The notes beneath the pieces are model-generated. The model was not told the DNA's origin and made no database searches. It worked only from the letters and a program-made list of their open reading frames with translations. Shown one piece after another: positions 1-8,139 of a DNA stretch of 16,696 nucleotides (positions are counted from its first letter, which is position 1; each line of letters opens with the position of its first letter). The stretch comes from Suillus spraguei (taxonomy: Eukaryota; Basidiomycota; Agaricomycetes; Boletales; Suillaceae), in NCBI GenBank assembly GCA_016800925.1, contig JABCPU010001080.1:1-16696 (forward strand), in the 5' to 3' direction. A program made the translations under genes and the position numbers.

Positions 1-329
1 CAGTCCGCCTTTAGCAAAGTCGTCTGCAAAGTCGTGCAAATATTCTGGGACCAATTCTTCGAAAGGTTTCTTTTTCTTTTCCTTTTCATCTGTGGCGAAT
101 TCTTGAGCTTTGTTACTGTATTTTGGGGAGGAAGGGAGATTGTGGAGTAGTTGGGGAGTTGTTCCAGTCGGGAAGTTCCATCATGTGTGAGGGGTGTATC
201 CATGGATACTTCTTCAATAATTCTCATGCTAACTCCATCAGTGTCATACTCTGTTACGACCATGCAAAACTGGAGATTAGTAAGAAGTCCTGGTCTTACA
301 TGTGGTTGTACCAGAGGGTTGGAAAGTCA
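1..329 (-). pseudogene. Linker end and entry to reverse transcriptase of gypsy Pol, partial
   Basis: In minus-strand order a frame with MRIIEEVSMDTPLTHDG and RLEQLPNYSTISLPPQ (about 270-125) gives way, after a frameshift near 120-135, to a frame with KPFEELVPEYLHDFADDF that reaches base 1. The last motif is the hallmark (EELVPxYxxDF) just N-terminal to the RT fingers in Ty3/gypsy elements. The polymerase itself is outside the window. The part at 134-182 recurs almost identically at 16649-16696. Confidence 0.8.
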
Positions 330-1450
330 AAGGGGCTTGGCCTCAGCTCCTACGCTGTGCCCCTTACCCGAGTATGTGCCCTTAATTTCGGATGAAGTTC
401 AAGGGAGAGTTATGGTGAAGTCCGGATGGAGGGTCTGAACAAACTCTAAGGCAGGATAGCTCGACAGAGCTCCGATGGACTTCCGGATGAGCGCAGGAAT
501 GCGCCGGAACTATTTCTGGAAGGTAGGGAGTAATGGTAACACTACTGTAACAAGCTCCAAGTAGAATGGATGAAAGATGGACCGCTGGACAAAGTCCAGG
601 GCAGGATAGGAGCAGAGCTCCAGAGGGAGAGATGATCCATAGATGTCAGAGGATAGGATAGGATGGATCTGGAGGACTAGGGGTCCGAAGGTCCGGAGCT
701 CGGAGGAGCGGAGGAGCAGAGGAGCAGAGGAGCGGAGGAGCGGAGGAGCGGAGGAGCGGAGGAGCAGAGGAGCGGAGGAGCGGAGGAGCAGAGGAGCGGA
801 GGAGCGGAGGAGCGGAGGAGCGGAGGAGCGGAGGAGCGGAGGAGCGGAGGAGCGGAGGAGCGGAGGAGCGGAGGAGCGGAGGAGCGGAGGAGCGGAGGAG
901 CGGAGGAGCGGAGGAGCGGAGGAGCGGAGGAGCGGAGGAGCGGAGGAGCGGAGGAGCGGAGGAGCGGAGGAGCGGAGGAGCGGAGGAGCGGAGGATCGGA
1001 GGATCGGATGATCGGATGAGCATAGCTCTGTGGATCTTAGAGGAAGTGTTGGCTACTAGAGAGGAGTAGGTCCGGATATGGTTAGGATAGTATAGACTAC
1101 TCCAGACAAGTCCGGAATAGAAACAGACAGTATAAAGACTACCAAAGGTAGAGTTGGAGGTGAAACAGATGATAGACAGAGATGGAAGAAGTCCGAAAAG
1201 ATTACTGGACATAGGATCAAAGCTCCGGCCTAGGGAGTAATCCCATAGGCCTGAGTCGGAAGCTTACAAGGCCAAAGCCCAAGTGCAAAAGCGGAAATGG
1301 AGTTATATAGACATGATAACAGGATACAGAGTAATCAAAGGAATATACAGAAGTAGGATCAATGAATCAGACTGAGGTCTGCAGGAGTTGTACTACAAGT
1401 TTATATACTGTAGGTAGCATGCCAGAAGGCAAGTAAGGATAGTCTGAGGT
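330..1450. other. Non-coding-looking expansion within element 1
   Basis: Apart from the minisatellite, this stretch shows no convincing frame on either strand. Short motifs such as GTCCGGA, AGAGCTCC and GGATAGGAT recur many times. It separates two parts of the protease-RT linker, so it is either inserted sequence or repeat-driven growth of a tolerant region. Confidence 0.5.
703..1014. repeat. 8-bp minisatellite (GAGGAGCG)n, about 39 units
   Basis: Counting in steps of eight from 703, nearly every unit is GAGGAGCG. GAGGAGCA variants are clustered at the left, and GAGGATCG/GATGATCG variants close the right end (991-1014). The purine-rich strand is plus. Because 8 is not a multiple of 3, all frames cycle through the same 24-nt period and stay open on both strands, which produces long artificial ORFs here. 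The array lies within the expanded protease-RT linker of element 1. Confidence 0.95.
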
Positions 1451-1451
1451 T

Positions 1452-2148
1452 ATGTTTGAGGCATTGCGGAACACAAGGCTATGAACTCAGAAATAAGACT
1501 TGTACGAAATATCTTATCAAGACGGAAGTCAAGATAACCGAAAGCCAGAGGTGCAGAGATAACCAAAAGCCGGACACAGGTATTAACCTAAAAGGAGTAA
1601 CGCGCAGGTGCATGGGAATAGTTTTGGATATGAGCATGGATCGGATATGGACATGGATCGGATGGGTGGATTGGATATGTGAGCTGGATTGGATGGGTGG
1701 ACTAGGATGTATGGATTGGGTGTCCAGATGTCCATGGATCAGACCTGAATGTATGGTATATGACATACTCCACAAGGAACTCTCCATCTCCAAGCTCATA
1801 AGAGGAAATTTTGCGTACTTCTGGTGCATGCCAGATGTCTTGCATTGTGTTGAATTGGTCATCATCCTCTGTTGGATCAACGAGGGCACGGGTTCTTCAG
1901 CAATGTCTTCAGACATTGGTTCTTCTTCATCGGGGATTTCTTCAATCAAAGCTGAGGGAGTATTTTGAAGAGTTTTTGGAGGAACGTAGAATTTGGATAG
2001 TTTCGGTACGTTTGTATCCCGCCCAGGGATTTCTTCTTCTGCTTTTCTCTTTCCATACTTCTGTTCTTCTATTGGTCGTTGCTCAATAGGTTAGGGTCCG
2101 GCTTGATATTTGGGCTTGGAGTTGTTCTTGCGCTTCTCTGCGCGAGGA
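1452..2148 (-). pseudogene. Protease-RT linker of gypsy Pol, charged and frameshifted
   Basis: Coding-like minus-strand frames follow one another with shifts: a basic stretch (around 2150-2090), then an acidic/basic stretch with PKLSKFYVPPKTL and IPDEEEPMSEDIAEE (2075-1880), then VDPTEDDDQFNTMQDIW and VRKISSYELGDGEF (about 1880-1760). These are typical of the poorly conserved tether between protease and RT. The end of this piece runs into short imperfect repeats at about 1620-1740. No enzyme activity is expected. Confidence 0.55.
1620..1740. repeat. Imperfect short GGAT-rich tandem repeats
   Basis: Variants of GGATTGGATGGGTGGA and GGATATGGACATGGATCGGAT recur over about 120 bases. The array lies inside the linker and is degenerate, so unit number is uncertain. 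Confidence 0.55.
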
Positions 2149-2828
2149 TCAGTGATACTGCTCGTGGCAGTTGGACATGGGGAGTGGAAGTTGTAGTACG
2201 TGGCATTCATACTTTAGGTTCTGAGGATATTGCGCACGGCACACATGCCAGTTCAGATTCTGGATCTTTCGGAACATCAGTGGTGTGAAGGTTGCAACCT
2301 TTGATGGAAGCTTAGAGTTCTCCCATTTCTTCTGTGAAGAGGCCTTCTTCACATGTTCTGGAAATTCGATTGGAAGTCCATTCTTCTTTCTATCTTTATC
2401 CATATTGATCTCAATTTCATCAGATTTGGGGGTGCGAGAGAGAACAAGGGTTTCGGCGGTCCAGTCAATGACTGGGTTCATTGCACGAAGCCAAGGGATC
2501 CCCAATAATATCTGGTCATGTTGGCCAAGTTGAGTGATATTAAACTTGCCAAGCATAGTGCGTTGATCGATTCTGACTATCAATAGCAGTAGTGCGTGAT
2601 TGGTCCTCCTTTGATATAGGTACCATCAGCAGTTGTGACTTTGAAGGGCTCATCGAATTTTCTTCTAGTGATTTTATGGAGTCTCACAAACTCTTCAGAG
2701 ATGAAGGTTCCGGCTGCTCCAGAATCTATGACGGTGGTAGTTTCCATGGATTCAAGACGAACATGCAATAGGAGTTTAATGGGGACACAAAATTCCTTTT
2801 GTTGACCTACAGAGCATATAAGTTGCAA
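2149..2828 (-). pseudogene. Retroviral-type aspartic protease of gypsy Pol, frameshifted
   Basis: The first part (2828-2580) contains VIDSGAAGTF, the DSG active-site motif of retropepsins. The second part (2583-2149) contains QILLGIPWL, the conserved ILG segment near the C-terminus of Ty3/gypsy proteases, followed by NPVIDW as in the linker towards RT. The two parts are in different frames and join around 2580 (HY / LLLIVRID), so one base has been gained or lost. The enzyme would cut the Gag-Pol polyprotein inside virus-like particles. The frame after the protease becomes lysine- and proline-rich linker. Confidence 0.85.
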
Positions 2829-2872
2829 AAGTACGTTGGGGGAGACGTACGTTGATTTCTTGTCTCTCCATT

Positions 2873-3055
2873 CTAGAAAGTCTCGTGTGAGACGTTGTAC
2901 CGTTTCTTCTTCCTTTCAGGGCAACGATGTGAATGATGCCCTTTCTTTTGGCACATGAAGCATAGGCCTTTCTTCATGCATTCATTGCGATCTGTATCTG
3001 ATATGTGGTTTGTTGCATAATAGGATAAACTCCGCGGAGTTATCATGATCTTCAA
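2873..3055 (-). pseudogene. gag: Gag C-terminal fragment with CCHC zinc knuckle
   Basis: The frame contains CFMCQKKGHHSHRC, a CX2CX4HX4C retroviral-type zinc knuckle, preceded by residues like those before fungal gypsy Gag knuckles and followed by a basic tail. The knuckle packages element RNA in nucleocapsid. Everything N-terminal to it (capsid region) is absent, so this is a remnant. It lies directly upstream of the protease in the usual Gag-Pol order. Confidence 0.8.
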
Positions 3056-3318
3056 TTGTTGGAAGACCGATCTTGGATTTGAATTCTTTTCCAGGTAGTT
3101 GTTGTGGTTTGTTGTGGAGTCGAAGGGACTTGATCTTGGTGAGTGTGATTTCTTGGTGCCTACATGCGCTGTTTTGCTGTCCGCTAGGGCTTGTCTTCTG
3201 TCAGAGGGCTCCTCTTGACAATCAGTTTAGCGTACGCATACGCTAATCTGCTTATCTAAGCAATCAGGGTTCAGGGTCGAAGACTAGATAGTTGATGATC
3301 AGATAGACTTTAATCTTT
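3056..3318 (-). other. Leader / deleted gag region of element 1
   Basis: Between the LTR and the zinc knuckle I see no long open frame and no recognisable primer-binding site. A normal element would have a primer site and most of gag here, so an internal deletion is inferred. The palindrome at 3227-3246 is the only structured sequence noticed. Confidence 0.5.
3227..3246. repeat. Imperfect 20-bp palindrome related to 3741-3764
   Basis: TTAGCGTACG is followed by CATACGCTAA, its reverse complement with one mismatch. It sits in the leader between the LTR and the zinc knuckle and shares the TTAGC...GCTAA ends and the alternating TACGC core with the LTR palindrome about 500 bp away. Confidence 0.7.
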
Positions 3319-3616
3319 TGTTACGAACTGGGGTGGTGTCACCAGCGACAGTGAAAAGACACTGATGGTCTGCTGGGAAGTTCTACAATGTCCAGAAGAG
3401 GACAAGGTGAAAGTACAAGGAACGCATTCCGAGTACTATCAAGGGTTCAGCCTCAAAGACAAGTCTAAGAGGTTCTACGAGAATAGAGACTAAGGCTAAG
3501 GGGTGCTTAGACTTAGAGACGATTCAAGATGACTAAAGATTGGAGATCTTTAGTGAAGAGGAATCCAGGTAAAACCCAGTAAGATTAAAGTAAGGAATCT
3601 ACTACAAGTACACTGT

Positions 3617-3643
3617 GCTTATATAGGTACGTATGTGCGCACA
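3617..3643 (-). promoter_or_regulatory. Putative LTR promoter: TATA box plus TGTGCGCACA palindrome
   Basis: On the minus strand CTATATAAGC (3626-3617) is a good TATA box, and seven bases upstream of it lies the 10-bp palindrome TGTGCGCACA (3643-3634). The second LTR keeps both: CTATTTAAGC at 16480-16471 and the identical palindrome at 16497-16488. Conservation of spacing between two diverged LTRs suggests the element promoter. The transcription start is inferred, not seen. Confidence 0.5.
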
Positions 3644-3740
3644 GACCAGGTAACCATGGGAATATAAGTGCGTATCCTGATGAGGAAGGCATGTATCGTA
3701 CAAGTGTGTTGAAACGCATGAGTAAGAGACAAAAGCACGT

Positions 3741-3764
3741 GTTTAGCATACGCGTATGCTAAAC
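3741..3764. repeat. Perfect 24-bp palindrome in LTR 1
   Basis: The 12-base arm GTTTAGCATACG is followed immediately by its exact reverse complement. It lies in the part of the LTR absent from the second copy. A close relative, a 20-bp palindrome with one mismatch, is at 3227-3246. Function unknown; it could be a protein-binding site or the remnant of a small inverted-repeat insertion. Confidence 0.8.
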
Positions 3765-3953
3765 CGGCTGAGTTCGAGAATGGAGTCATGGGAAGTCATG
3801 ACATCACATGATATGATGTATCGACAACATACTAGTTGAATCATACAGTCATGTGATGTCTGATGGAAGTGGAAGTGTCTGAGCAATAAGCTCCATATCA
3901 CGTGATATCGAGAATAGAAAGGAAAATGAATAGGGGCACGTATGACTGTAACA

Positions 3954-4415
3954 CATACCAAAGGTCCTCAATGTTGTAGCCAGATGATAAAGGGTTGCTA
4001 TTTGAGTAAATAAGAGTTGTTATGTGATATAGTTATCCAATATCATCACCACAAATTGAGAGGTGGATAACCAAAGGTGGGAGGTAATCAACTTATACTC
4101 AAATATCACCAGAAGGGCTGGTGATAGCAAGCCTATACCAAAGGTCCTTAATGTTGTAGCAAGATGATAAAGAGCTGCCATTGAGTAAATAACAGTTGTT
4201 ATATGATATAGTTATCCACTATCATCACCACAAATTGAGAGGTGGATAACCAAAGGTGTAGGATGATAAACTTATATTTAAATGTTGCCCAAAGGGTAGA
4301 TGGAAGCAGGCCCATACCAAAGGTCCTCAATGTTACAGTCAAGTGATAGAGAGTAGACATCAAATGAATATGTGGAATCTCATTGTCAAGCATTAACAAG
4401 GTTGGCCCAAAGGTA
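3954..4415. repeat. ~180-bp tandem repeat, about 2.5 copies
   Basis: The phrase ACCAAAGGTCCT recurs with starts near 3957, 4137 and 4316. Following bases (ATGTTGTAGC...AGATGATAAAG, AGTTATCCA, CACAAATTGAGAGGTGGATAACCAAAGGTG) repeat in the same order in the first two units, and the third unit decays after about 100 bases. No protein frame is evident. LTR 1 ends exactly at the start of the first visible unit, so the retrotransposon probably inserted into a longer array. Confidence 0.85.
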
Positions 4416-4509
4416 CTTTGTTTGCGCTAACTTATCAAATGTAACTAGATTTACCTAAGTCTCGGCGTTTTCCTGATGACAGACAAGCACAAGTACAGAG
4501 GCCAGATCC

Positions 4510-5272
4510 TCACATACAACATGATTTCTCATCATCTCCCCACGAAACAACCTGTACACCCAGCTCCCGCAATGCCCGCACGACTCGCCGGCAGTACAAG
4601 AACACCGTGCCAAATCCAATCGCAAGTTTGTGCGCAGCTTGAAGTGGATCTCCACCTCATGAGCCGTACCGAATGAGGAAGCATGCCAATTGATATCGAA
4701 CTTCGCGCTGTGGTTTCTTGCTGGTGGATTTGAATATGGGGTTCCGTTCGAGCAGATGGACGAGACGGTCAAAGGTAGGGCGTCCAACTCTGAAAGATGT
4801 CATCAAAAGATAACAGTGATGATCCAATAGAAAACATACCTGTATTCATGCCGAAAATCTCAGTCTGGCCAGCTCAGAAAAATCTCAAAGAATTTGAAAC
4901 ACTTTCTCGATTGATTATATGGGCTGCGTGAGCCAGGGCCAGATAACATACTCGCGGAGTACTTGAAATCCAGTGTTTGTTCTTGTGAGAAATGCAGCAG
5001 TGCGATGATGGTCATCATTGTCACCATCGGCGAAAATGAAGTGCTCAAGTTTCGAGGCGAGTGTGTGGTGAGACGCCCAACATAGCAGATGAGGCAGAAA
5101 GGATAGTTAAGAGCTCACAAAGCTCCCGTTTTCGCTGCATAGTGAGCACGCTGTTGTGACCTCGATTGTTTGATAAGGCGGAGTAAGCGCGGTAGCTGCG
5201 GTGCCCAAATGGAGCCTCACCCGGTCGGCTAAATTGTTTGGCTCTAAGGCACGGTGGGACTTGACCTGACAA
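4510..5272 (-). pseudogene. PIF/Harbinger-like (DDE_Tnp_4) transposase, N-terminal fragment
   Basis: On the minus strand one exon carries SGPGSRSPYNQ and FFEIFLSWPD (5048-4860). After a TGA at 4862-4860 the same frame continues DFRHEYR, is interrupted by a clean 50-nt intron (4839-4790, GTATGT...TTTCAG), and goes on VGRPTFDRLVHLLERNPIF, QLACFLIRYGS, a second TGA (4659-4657), then LAIGFGTVFLYCRRVVRALREL. This is the helix-turn-helix region that precedes the DDE domain in fungal HARBI1-like transposases. An upstream piece (5272-5045) with RKRELCELLTIL lies in another frame, so a further frameshift or intron is likely. The catalytic domain is missing; the frame ends near 4510. Family assignment is from motif recognition, not a search. 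Confidence 0.7.
4790..4839 (-). other. Intron in the Harbinger fragment (50 nt)
   Basis: The donor GTATGT and acceptor TTTCAG flank 50 bases with a TTGAT-like branch site. Removing it joins ...EYR to VGRPTF in one frame, matching the family pattern. Confidence 0.75.
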
Positions 5273-5556
5273 CTTAAGAATTGAGCACGCCTTAAGTTTT
5301 ACAACAACGCACGTGACCCTGACTTATTTCTCAGAATCCTCCAACTTCTCAAGCTTCAAGGCGGACGGAAAATCGATTTCAGTCAAGTTTGTACTAATAT
5401 CAATTAGAGATCCACTAAGAACGCGATCTCATACGCACTGAATGACCGAGCACTTAACATACTGGTTCCCAAGCGACTCGCGCCCATATAGTATCATTGA
5501 CGCCTCCGATTATTGATCATTACTTACCTTCCATTCGGGACACGGTCGGACATCAT
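5273..5556. other. No gene recognised
   Basis: I see no conserved frame, RNA gene or repeat in this ~280-base interval between the Harbinger remnant and the next possible gene. Confidence 0.5.
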
Positions 5557-5829
5557 CTAAAAAGCATGTCTGCATTCAAGTTGTCGAGTTACCGAGACGA
5601 CTAATATTTGTGTTAGGGGATTCTGAAGAAGACCTGCGAGACAAGCCTTGACCGATACAGGCGTGTGTCGATCAAATACGTGCGGTATAGTCCCCATGTA
5701 GCTGCATATCCATTCCAAAGGTCCAGGGATGCCCGGAGGGCTGCTGTATACATGTATTTCAAACATATAGTACTTCTGGTGGCTATTTGTTGCAAGATGC
5801 GGCGAGGCGGCAAGCTCTTCTGGGCGCAT
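5557..5829 (-). CDS. Possible small ORF, 90 aa, unknown
   Basis: A true ATG opens a 90-codon frame with no recognised motif; it begins RPEELAASPHLATNSHQK. It lies 114 bases downstream of the stop of the three-exon gene on the same strand, so it could equally be 3' untranslated sequence of that gene. No intron is needed. Support is only the open frame, so confidence is low. Confidence 0.2.
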   Translation of the reverse strand: MRPEELAASPHLATNSHQKYYMFEIHVYSSPPGIPGPLEWICSYMGTIPHVFDRHTPVSVKACLAGLLQNPLTQILVVSVTRQLECRHAF

Positions 5830-5943
5830 CGGATCCGTAGTACGTATTTACAACACACGATTGAAAACAGTGAAAAAATATCTAGAAGGAGAGCTCTGCA
5901 TTGCGATCAGTATTGCACAAGACCAGCATGATATCGCCTCACC

Positions 5944-7053
5944 TCAGCTGCCGGATTCAAACTCAGAATCAGAGACAGAGGGAGTCTCATCATTTTCCTT
6001 GGGCGGACTCGAATTGCACACAAAATTCTCAATATTATCAAGTTGTACATCAGTAACAACGAACGATGTGAGATCGCGGTTGAACATGCCGATGTTAAAG
6101 TCAACCTCGACTTCGAGGTCTGATGAGGTACGTCCAACCAAAAGCTTTTTCAAAGATGAATCTTCATCGGAACTTGAGGCATATTCTAGAGCATCCTGCT
6201 CGAGAATCTCTTCAAGAAGCTTGGTTTGTTGAATTGACGACTCAATCTCCCAGGCCGTTGTCAGAACACGCAAGCGCTTGGTTTCACGAGCAGCTCGCAT
6301 TGCAGCGACAGCTTGAGCGACGGCCTTGGGAGACATGCCTCTCAGGCCGCGCTGGAATAGCTCTTTTCCCTAGCATCGAATACTCATCAGTGTGAGGCTG
6401 CATAAGTAAAGTCTAACACACAGCTTGAACATCGGCCAAGTTCAACTCATTCTCGCCGGAATGTTTCCCGACCAACCTGCGAAAAAAGCGGAGCTCTATT
6501 GCGTCAGGCCGATGACCACTGTGCCTGTCATAAGGCTTGAATCGACCCCTTGCGCGTTGTATACAGTGAGACAGGTTTCTCAGGGGGGGGAGGCCTGGAA
6601 GTGCGTAAAGTTCATCTTCGGACGAATCAGAAGTGGTATCGGATGGTGGTGATAACTTTGGTCGGAGGTGTTTGAATGATGGTCTCGTATCGTGATGATA
6701 ATTTTTCCTGTCGAGACGTCGAGAGTCACCGTCAGGCCCAACGACGAAAGATTCCACATCCTCAGAAGTGGGACTTCCCTGTCCGACAGAGCTTGGAGAA
6801 GGTGTAACACGTAAAAGACGGGCGTGCATGTTTGACTTGGTGGGGCGTCTCGTACCTTGGATGATTATTATCAGGAATCGAAAGACTTCCCGCGAAGCCC
6901 GGTACAAGGATAGGCACACTGGTCCCAGGCTAGGCCGATAAGGGATTGAAGTGCCCTCCTGTTTAGGTACCCGCAGTTGTCACGATGAATTAATTTTTCC
7001 AAAAAGGACTCGAAACTCGCAAGTCGCTCGACTGATGGAATCTCGGTTAGCAT
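5944..7053 (-). CDS. Three-exon gene of unknown function (335 aa)
   Basis: Exons on the minus strand are 7053-6906, 6855-6422 and 6369-5944. The introns are 50 nt (6905-6856, GTACCG...CTGATAA...AAG) and 52 nt (6421-6370, GTGTGT...ACTGATG...TAG). Exon lengths 148+434+426 sum to 336 codons with no internal stop, which strongly supports the model. The protein starts MLTEIPSVERLASFESFLEK. It has a Ser/Asp-rich low-complexity middle (PPSDTTSDSSEDELY), a basic stretch (RARGRFKPYDRHSGHR), a predicted helical segment (SPKAVAQAVAAMRAARETKR...) and an acidic serine-rich tail ending EFESGS. No signal peptide or membrane segment is visible. I do not recognise a family; the composition would suit a nuclear or DNA/RNA-associated protein, but that is a guess. 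The start is the first ATG after an in-frame stop, though an upstream exon cannot be excluded. Confidence 0.65.
6370..6421 (-). other. Intron 2 of the 335-aa gene (52 nt)
   Basis: GTGTGT donor, CACTGATGAG branch region and GCTAG acceptor. Splicing joins ...LADVQA to GKELFQRGLRGMSPK in frame, avoiding the immediate TAG in the donor. Confidence 0.75.
6856..6905 (-). other. Intron 1 of the 335-aa gene (50 nt)
   Basis: GTACCG donor, CCTGATAAT branch site 20 bases from an AAG acceptor. Splicing joins ...CAYPC to TRRPTKSN in frame; without it the first frame stops within a few codons. Confidence 0.7.
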
Positions 7054-7505
7054 TTCAATTTGCGCCCATTGATGCTAAGTCTAGCCAATACGGGGTCGAA
7101 ATCCTCTCCTCTTGGGGTAATAACGTTTACCTCCGGGCGTTCGTTATGTGATTAGAATTGAAACTTGAAATAAAGTCCATCAGACTCGGATCCAACAACG
7201 GTCAAAGGCCCATCGGTTCGAGTGTAGGGGAAGGTAAAGTCATGATGGATTAGGTATTACGTATTTATTTTAACGTGCACGTACAACATCACATGCAGCC
7301 AAAATCGCGAGTCAGCGCATTCACAGATGTTCATTAATCATGGATGGAGCTTTCACGCCATCAGTTCGAATATAGAGGACCACCACACGACACAAGTGAG
7401 ATGATGAGACCTACGATATCTGTGTATGTGTTTTGAATTGTGTACGTAATTATATCATGCGCACTGTCAGCAGGACTACTACCGTGACTCGCCCTTTGAC
7501 AAAGC
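7054..7505. other. Intergenic; no gene recognised
   Basis: An AT-richer stretch with no convincing frame, repeat or RNA gene. It probably contains the promoter of the minus-strand three-exon gene, but no individual element stands out. Confidence 0.5.
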
Positions 7506-7832
7506 TTAAACGTCGTTCAGATTACACTCCCCTCTGTATTTGGGTAAGCTCGTAAAACCTGTCGCACGACGCAGGGGTGGATTAATCGGTTTCCCATTGA
7601 TAGGACTAGACAGAACGGACGTTTCGCCGGCGCACAGACCATTGTCAAGTGCCATGGACTGACACTGTCCCCGCGTTTGGGTCACCGCGTTTATACAGCT
7701 TCGGAAAACTTCCCAGTTACATTCCGACTCGAGTTTGCGTTTATTCCTAATGGTGGTAAAGCTTTCCAGAACCGTGAAGATCTTTGAGAAGCAGTGGCTA
7801 CTATGGTTGAACATGATGTCGTTACGATGCAT
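7506..7832 (-). CDS. Hypothetical ORF, 108 aa, low support
   Basis: An ATG-initiated frame of 108 codons beginning MHRNDIMFNHSSHCFSK, with no recognised motif, signal peptide or membrane segment. Six cysteines are scattered through it without a regular spacing. It stands alone between two better-supported genes, divergent from the plus-strand gene at 8140. It may be a chance ORF. Confidence 0.25.
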   Translation of the reverse strand: MHRNDIMFNHSSHCFSKIFTVLESFTTIRNKRKLESECNWEVFRSCINAVTQTRGQCQSMALDNGLCAGETSVLSSPINGKPINPPLRRATGFTSLPKYRGECNLNDV

Positions 7833-8139
7833 CAGATAATTGCCGATAACCAGTGTTCGACATCGAATCAGACATGTAATACCCGGGCTCTTTGATCACA
7901 ATGAGGCAGATTACACGACCTTATGAACTTGGCCAGAGACTCAGATGCGGACTCCTCGTGGACTGGCCGATCGCAATCGCAGGCTCGTTGACTCACTCAG
8001 TGGAGTGTACGCGGTGATATTGTGACAGAAGCGATACTCATATCAAAGTTCAGAATTGCTGACACGATCATCACTTCAAATCTAGTACTAATAAAGCCTG
8101 AATCTTCGAGCAGACGAGTGCGTTCGAGGCCGTCCTAAC
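7833..8139. other. Upstream region of the 8140 gene
   Basis: About 300 bases without a coding frame; presumably holds the promoter of the plus-strand gene. No TATA-like or repeated element was convincing. Confidence 0.4.

Larger units (their letters stand above)
1..3953 (-). mobile_element. Ty3/gypsy retrotransposon, 5' half, decayed (element 1)
   Basis: Read on the minus strand the order is LTR, short leader, zinc knuckle, aspartic protease, long linker and the entry to reverse transcriptase, which is the 5' half of a Ty3/gypsy element running out of the left edge. The 3' half and 3' LTR are not in the window. Most of gag is missing: only ~260 bases separate the LTR from the zinc knuckle, where several hundred codons are normal. 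No tRNA primer-binding site is recognisable next to the LTR. Several frameshifts interrupt the reading frame, so this copy cannot be autonomous. Assignment to gypsy is firm from domain order and motifs. Confidence 0.85.
3319..3953 (-). repeat. LTR of gypsy element 1 (635 bp)
   Basis: The segment is bounded by the inverted hexamers TGTTAC and GTAACA, as LTRs are (TG...CA), and matches the 475-bp segment at 16174-16648 closely over its first ~300 bases and its last ~25 bases. Coding of the element is on the minus strand, so this is the 5' LTR. It carries about 160 bp absent from the other copy, including a perfect 24-bp palindrome (3741-3764) and a 14-bp palindrome with a CACGTG core (3895-3908). 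The right boundary abuts a tandem repeat array. No target-site duplication can be checked because the other end lies outside the window. Confidence 0.85.

Noticed and set aside
123..438. Plus-strand ORFs of 90 and 95 aa
   Set aside because: They are antisense to the gypsy linker, whose minus-strand frame leads into the conserved RT entry motif.
646..1212. 188-aa minus-strand ORF of Arg/Ser/Ala/Pro octapeptide repeats (and the 122-aa plus-strand counterpart at 643-1011)
   Set aside because: Both are produced by the 8-bp minisatellite, which is open in every frame; no conserved sequence lies outside the array.
3056..3318. tRNA primer-binding site next to LTR 1
   Set aside because: The sequence after the LTR on the minus strand (AAAGATTAAAGTC) does not resemble the common initiator-Met type site, and the region appears deleted.
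3954..4415. CRISPR-like array
   Set aside because: Units are ~180 bp, contiguous and without unique spacers; the context is eukaryotic.
7205..7230. GGTTCGAGT as a tRNA B box
   Set aside because: It lacks the rest of the B-box consensus and no cloverleaf or A box is found around it.
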